A stretch of DNA of 24,407 bases from a virus. This document shows, piece after piece, positions 21,236-24,407 of the stretch (position 1 is the first letter of the stretch; every line of letters starts with the position of its first letter). The stretch covers positions 1 to 24,407 of IMG/VR virus record IMGVR_UViG_3300031746_000166; one strand, given 5' to 3'. Below the pieces are notes generated by a model that was not told the origin of the DNA, searched no databases, and saw only the letters and a list, made by a program, of their open reading frames with translations. A program made the position numbers and the translations under genes.

Positions 21236-22117
21236 CTATGACTTAGTCAACTCTTTGAGGGGGATGTCCCACTCACCCTCTTCATCGTCGACCACAGTAG
21301 CAATCGCGCCATCAATGCTTTCAATGACGCCTTCGATCGCAGTACCTTCATCATCAGAGAACACCACACGTGCGCCGGGACGTAACGCACCGGATTTTTT
21401 TGGCGCTGCTGTCTCACCACGCTTCTTACGTGGCGGCGGTTGTTCTTCTTCCTCGTCTTCGTCCGCTTCTTCTTCTCCTTCGTCAGGTTCAGGAACCTTC
21501 ACGGCACCGCGCTTCGCAGGTGCTTTGCGACGTGTGGTTGGTTGTTCTTCTTCTTCTTCAGTCTCGTCTTCCTCGTCTTCCGGTTCTTGCTTTGCCGCAC
21601 GCTTCGTCAGCGCGGGCTTGGCACTGTCTTTGCTTTTGCCTTTCGCAGGTTTCCCGCCGCCACCTTCACGTTCAATGATCTCTTCAGCAGCTGCTGCCGG
21701 AAGGTATCCGGTCACGCGAGGCTGATCTTTTTCTTCGTAGGTTTCGTTGGTGATCTCGATACCCAGCTGTTGGTCGACCATGTCTTCAAGACTGAAGCGG
21801 AACTCATCGCTGGGCGTTTCAAATCCCATGCAATCCAACGCGGTGCGTAGTACCCACAGGGATTGAGGTAACAGCACGAAGCGATGGAATACGGTAGAAC
21901 CGATGTTGGTCTTCAGACGCACCACAATCATGTCGTTACCATTTTGGCTTACTTCTTTTTCAGCACTGCTAACGGTAGCTAGGTAGACACCGTCAGGTGT
22001 CGCCATTCCGCCACCGGCCTCGACATCTGTGAAGTCGACAGTGATGGTGGATGCACCTCCCTTACGCGCGCCACGTGCTGCAGGTGCGCTTGATCCCGAT
22101 TTCTTTCTGGTAGCCAT
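21236..22117 (-). CDS. DUF669-like ssDNA-binding protein with acidic linker and SH3/KOW-like tail
   Basis: A 293-residue protein. Residues 1-23 are basic and Ala/Gly-rich. Residues about 25-145 have the pattern of phage ssDNA-binding proteins of the DUF669 type: TPDGVYLATVSSAEKEVSQN, GNDMIVVRLKT, then VFHRFVLLP and a helix RTALDCMGFE. Residues 153-245 form a low-complexity mixed-charge linker with runs of Glu/Asp (DEEDETEEEEE, EGEEEADEDEEEE) broken by Lys/Arg patches. Residues 246-293 (LRPGARVVFSDDEGTAIEGV...) resemble a small SH3/KOW/Tudor-like beta barrel. In most SSBs the acidic tip is C-terminal and recruits partners; here it is internal. It sits between the ATPase and helicase genes, fitting a recombination or replication role. 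Confidence 0.65.
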   Translation of the reverse strand: MATRKKSGSSAPAARGARKGGASTITVDFTDVEAGGGMATPDGVYLATVSSAEKEVSQNGNDMIVVRLKTNIGSTVFHRFVLLPQSLWVLRTALDCMGFETPSDEFRFSLEDMVDQQLGIEITNETYEEKDQPRVTGYLPAAAAEEIIEREGGGGKPAKGKSKDSAKPALTKRAAKQEPEDEEDETEEEEEQPTTRRKAPAKRGAVKVPEPDEGEEEADEDEEEEQPPPRKKRGETAAPKKSGALRPGARVVFSDDEGTAIEGVIESIDGAIATVVDDEEGEWDIPLKELTKS

Positions 22118-22954
22118 TTACTTTGAACTCCTGACTTTTTTACGAGTGATACTTTTGCCTTCCGTGAGATCCCGAATTTTCTGATACGTCGGGTTGACGA
22201 TCAGTTCTGGAATCGGTCCTGCACTTGGGGGTCTGCGGACCTTGGTTGAATAGAACGCGTGTGGACCGATCCGCATACAGTAGTCCACGTGGCGCACCTC
22301 TTCTTTGTCTTCCCGCTGCCAACGCTCACGGATGAACGTTGACCCGATGGCATCAACCGCACCATCAAGGAAGGCTCCTACCGATGGCATGACGCGCGCT
22401 CCGATGCTGGGTTCGATAGCTTCTTGCTCATCGTCACCACCGTCGTAGACACGCTCATGCGCAATCAACAGTATGTTGTATTTGTCTGACAATTCCCTGA
22501 AGTCGGTGATGAGTTGCTTCAAGAGCCCACCGAGCTGCCCCCAGTTACGCTGCGAGAATGGCTCATCTGCTCCCTTACGATTCTTGCGTAGCACTTCAGC
22601 CATGCCAATGTCTTGCAGGTTCGTCACCTGATCGATGACTACGGATGCGAACTCTACTTCAGTCTCCCCATTGCGCAACCCGTCGTACAGGTCTGTCATC
22701 TGCTTCCACTGTGTGACTCGCACGACGTACACGTCTTCTTCTTGCCGAATGGTTTCTGTGCCACGTTCGTTGGTGTCGATGAACAGAATGGGCTTTGGGA
22801 ATGTTGCGCCGAAGGCAGTCTTACCTGTTCCAGAGCGCCCGTACACCATCATGACCAGATTGGTTTTGAGTAACCCCACAGGTTGGATCTGGTCTAGGAT
22901 TGAGCGCGTGACCTCGGGCTGAGTTGCTACTTTTTTACGTCTCTGAGCTACCAT
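22118..22954 (-). CDS. RecA-like AAA ATPase, Sak4/phage recombinase type
   Basis: A 278-residue protein from ATG 22954, which overlaps the upstream stop as TGATG; GGAG (22966-22963) is eight bases away. A GTG one codon earlier could also serve. Walker A is GRSGTGKT (39-46), then ILFIDTNERG, Walker B-like ASVVIDQVTN, and a sensor-like NILLIAHE; the rest matches the compact RecA-fold ATPases called phage nucleotide-binding proteins (AAA_24) or Sak4. These promote annealing or strand exchange, usually next to an SSB and an exonuclease, as here. The basic C-terminus (KSITRKKVRSSK) may touch DNA. Confidence 0.75.
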   Translation of the reverse strand: MVAQRRKKVATQPEVTRSILDQIQPVGLLKTNLVMMVYGRSGTGKTAFGATFPKPILFIDTNERGTETIRQEEDVYVVRVTQWKQMTDLYDGLRNGETEVEFASVVIDQVTNLQDIGMAEVLRKNRKGADEPFSQRNWGQLGGLLKQLITDFRELSDKYNILLIAHERVYDGGDDEQEAIEPSIGARVMPSVGAFLDGAVDAIGSTFIRERWQREDKEEVRHVDYCMRIGPHAFYSTKVRRPPSAGPIPELIVNPTYQKIRDLTEGKSITRKKVRSSK

Positions 22955-23940
22955 CACTTTGACTCCGCTACTTCACGTTGCACATATTCGGATTTGATAA
23001 TGAACTCGGAGTCATGCCCGCGAACATCGGACTCGCACACGGGCTTGAACTCGCAGCCGTTGCAGTTGAACGGGGACATACTGCGCACACAGTGGGCTTT
23101 AGGCTTGCGCTTCTCTTGGATCTCACGAGCTGTTTCTAAGAAATCACTGACCACTGTATCAATCATGACCTGGCTGGGTTTTGCCAAGAAGACTCGTTCA
23201 AAGAAGGTGTCTTCTTTCCCTGCCAAGTTAGCCAGCATGTCCTTGTAATCGCTCTCAAGCAGCTCGTTTCTTCTGATCGCTTCGCGGTATGTATGCACAT
23301 CGCAATCGAGATTCTTACGTTGGCTGAGTTCCCCTGACTTCAAGATGTCTGGTTCGGTGGGGGCCTTAGAGCGTGCGTAGTCCCACAGCACACCGTCGAT
23401 CTTTATGTCTGGGCTCTTCTGCTGCAACGCCCACACGTACAGCACCAGCTGCAGTTCACTGAAGCGATCGTCTGCGGTGGGAATGCTTGCCATGAACTTG
23501 TGATCTACGATCCACCTGCGTTGTTCTTTGTCTACAGCGATCTTGTCGATGAACCCTGCGAAGCGCAGACCCCCAGGTAAATCAAAAAACAGATCCAGTT
23601 CGCTTGCTTCGTACTTCAGTGGGTCTTTGCGCCACTTGCGCAGGTAACCTTCGAAGATCTTGCCGCAGTCACCAACGATATCTCCATGCATCTCTTTCTC
23701 GGATGCAAAATAGGTAGCGTATTCGGTGGCATATTTATCAAGGACATCCCAAGGGTCGGGGCCTGCGTAGCCTTTGATCATTCGCTGCTTGACCAGGACG
23801 TTGAGCATCTCATGTAAGATCTCCCCCTTCACCAGACGCACCCCTTTAAACTGTCGTTTGATGCGCATCACATAGCGATACCACCATGATTTCTGGCAAC
23901 GACGATAGGCAGAGACTTCTGTGTGCGAGATGGTCGGCAT
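22954..23940 (-). CDS. Cas4/RecB-like PD-(D/E)XK exonuclease with Fe-S cluster
   Basis: A 328-residue protein from ATG 23940, which overlaps the upstream stop as TAATG; an in-frame TTG (23952) is less likely. Motifs: Cys15 in YRRCQKSWW, VKGEILHEML (His43), FAGFIDKI (Asp132), WIVDHKF (Asp146-x-Lys148), ELQLVLYVWAL (Gln164, Tyr168). The end holds C293-x2-C296-x5-C302 (plus Cys284), matching with Cys15 the four-cysteine 4Fe-4S arrangement of AddB/RecB/Cas4 nucleases. Such enzymes resect DNA ends to make 3' overhangs. Its partners downstream are the RecA-like ATPase and SSB. Substrate polarity cannot be told. Confidence 0.8.
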   Translation of the reverse strand: MPTISHTEVSAYRRCQKSWWYRYVMRIKRQFKGVRLVKGEILHEMLNVLVKQRMIKGYAGPDPWDVLDKYATEYATYFASEKEMHGDIVGDCGKIFEGYLRKWRKDPLKYEASELDLFFDLPGGLRFAGFIDKIAVDKEQRRWIVDHKFMASIPTADDRFSELQLVLYVWALQQKSPDIKIDGVLWDYARSKAPTEPDILKSGELSQRKNLDCDVHTYREAIRRNELLESDYKDMLANLAGKEDTFFERVFLAKPSQVMIDTVVSDFLETAREIQEKRKPKAHCVRSMSPFNCNGCEFKPVCESDVRGHDSEFIIKSEYVQREVAESK

Positions 23941-24290
23941 TATTTGTACCAAGGTTTGAAGTGTTCAATTTCAAGTATCGAAGGGAACGTGCCCCGGAAG
24001 CAGATGGCACGGTCATCAATCGTCAGGTGGGCCGCAGGTTTCTCGGTGGGGAACTCCAGATCCTGAGGGTCGTAGGCATACGCGACAAACCAATCGCGCA
24101 TCGCTTCGATGCCCCCAACATCTTTGCTGCGTGATGAGTAGATACAGACCTCGTACTCATCGATCAGTGTATCAAGCCAATCAAACGCGCCTGCTACGGG
24201 AGGGTCGCTGATGATGGTTGCACCCTGCCACCCACTGGTGTAGCTGTGAATGACGCCATCGAAATCGATGCACAGAGTTTTACGCCACAT
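23940..24290 (-). CDS. HAD-like hydrolase
   Basis: A 116-residue protein from ATG 24290, with purine-rich GGGGAAGAAAT immediately upstream; an in-frame ATG at 24317 is not well supported. HAD motifs: LCIDFDGVIHSYTSGW (Asp9 and Asp11), VCIYSSRS (Ser), and HLTIDDRAICF (Asp-Asp), with a short cap. Small phage proteins of this type are often found beside replication genes; the substrate, perhaps a nucleotide or DNA/RNA end, is not known. It ends as TAATG onto the nuclease gene and overlaps the previous gene by eleven bases, so the block is translationally chained. It is distinct from the HAD protein at 17559. Confidence 0.7.
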   Translation of the reverse strand: MWRKTLCIDFDGVIHSYTSGWQGATIISDPPVAGAFDWLDTLIDEYEVCIYSSRSKDVGGIEAMRDWFVAYAYDPQDLEFPTEKPAAHLTIDDRAICFRGTFPSILEIEHFKPWYK

Positions 24291-24405
24291 ATTTCTTCCC
24301 CTTTCCCCAAGGTCCAAGTTCAGCCTCGCCTTCCATTGGCACGCTTAGCTGGATCTTGAACGTGTCCATCAGTTTGGGTCGCTTAGCGATATCCAACATG
24401 AGAGG
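24280..24405 (-). CDS. Unidentified gene, partial (3' end only)
   Basis: The frame is open from the window edge and ends at TAA 24282-24280. An ATG at 24399 is in frame but not preceded by a ribosome binding site, so the gene probably starts outside. The visible end reads MLDIAKRPKLMDTFKIQLSV, then PMEGEAELGPWGKGKKYVA. The last 11 bases overlap the HAD gene. No family can be assigned from about 40 residues. Confidence 0.5.
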   Translation of the reverse strand, partial: PLMLDIAKRPKLMDTFKIQLSVPMEGEAELGPWGKGKKYVA

Positions 24406-24407
24406 TA

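Noticed and set aside
21255-21850. Plus-strand frames rich in Ser or Phe
   Set aside because: They mirror the Glu/Asp-rich linker of the ssDNA-binding protein; the low complexity is an antisense effect.
1-24407. tRNA genes, CRISPR arrays, insertion sequences, integrase, attachment sites, lysis genes
   Set aside because: None was recognised on reading both strands; a careful tRNA and repeat search by computer would be needed to exclude weak cases.

Overview
This window looks like part of the genome of a tailed, probably podovirus-like, bacteriophage infecting a Gram-negative bacterium. The gene order (fibres, head-tail adaptor, nozzle candidate, ejection-type proteins, small terminase, then a recombination/replication block) and the tight stop/start overlaps (TGATG, TAATG, ATGA) are phage-like. 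No host gene, tRNA, rRNA, IS, CRISPR array, integrase or lysogeny gene was seen. Base composition is moderately GC-rich by eye. The host genus cannot be named from the sequence.

Plus strand, 1-17505, late/virion module: the 3' end of a long repetitive fibre (seven ~129-residue repeats visible), two small unknown proteins, an SU10-type head-tail adaptor, a second fibre or fibre-like protein, a nozzle/stabilisation-like protein, a small acidic protein, four large proteins that look like internal (ejected) virion components, a terminase small subunit, and an 845-residue protein with an ADP-ribosyltransferase domain of the polyvalent-protein type. The third virion protein (9679-10926) ends next to a lambda-like slippery heptamer. 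The -1 frame stays open from there until it ends in a TGATG junction with the next gene, so an apparent 175-base gap is probably a frameshifted C-terminal extension.

Minus strand, 17559-24407, nucleic-acid metabolism module, read right to left: the end of an unidentified gene, a HAD hydrolase, a Cas4/RecB-like Fe-S nuclease, a RecA-like/Sak4-like ATPase, a DUF669-like ssDNA-binding protein with an unusual acidic linker and C-terminal SH3/KOW-like domain, an SNF2-type helicase with altered catalytic motifs, a small protein, a VRR-NUC/PD-(D/E)XK nuclease, a MazG-like pyrophosphohydrolase, three small proteins (one zinc-binding) and a PNKP-phosphatase-like HAD protein. Together these suggest end resection, annealing or strand exchange, helicase remodelling, junction cleavage and nucleotide-pool or DNA-end clean-up.

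The two modules converge at about 17505-17580, where a possible small zinc-ribbon gene overlaps both sides. No stretch over 300 bases lacks a gene. The most unusual items are the candidate programmed frameshift (10887-11102), the ART-domain protein among virion genes, and a recurrent Gly-Gly motif spread through consecutive virion proteins.
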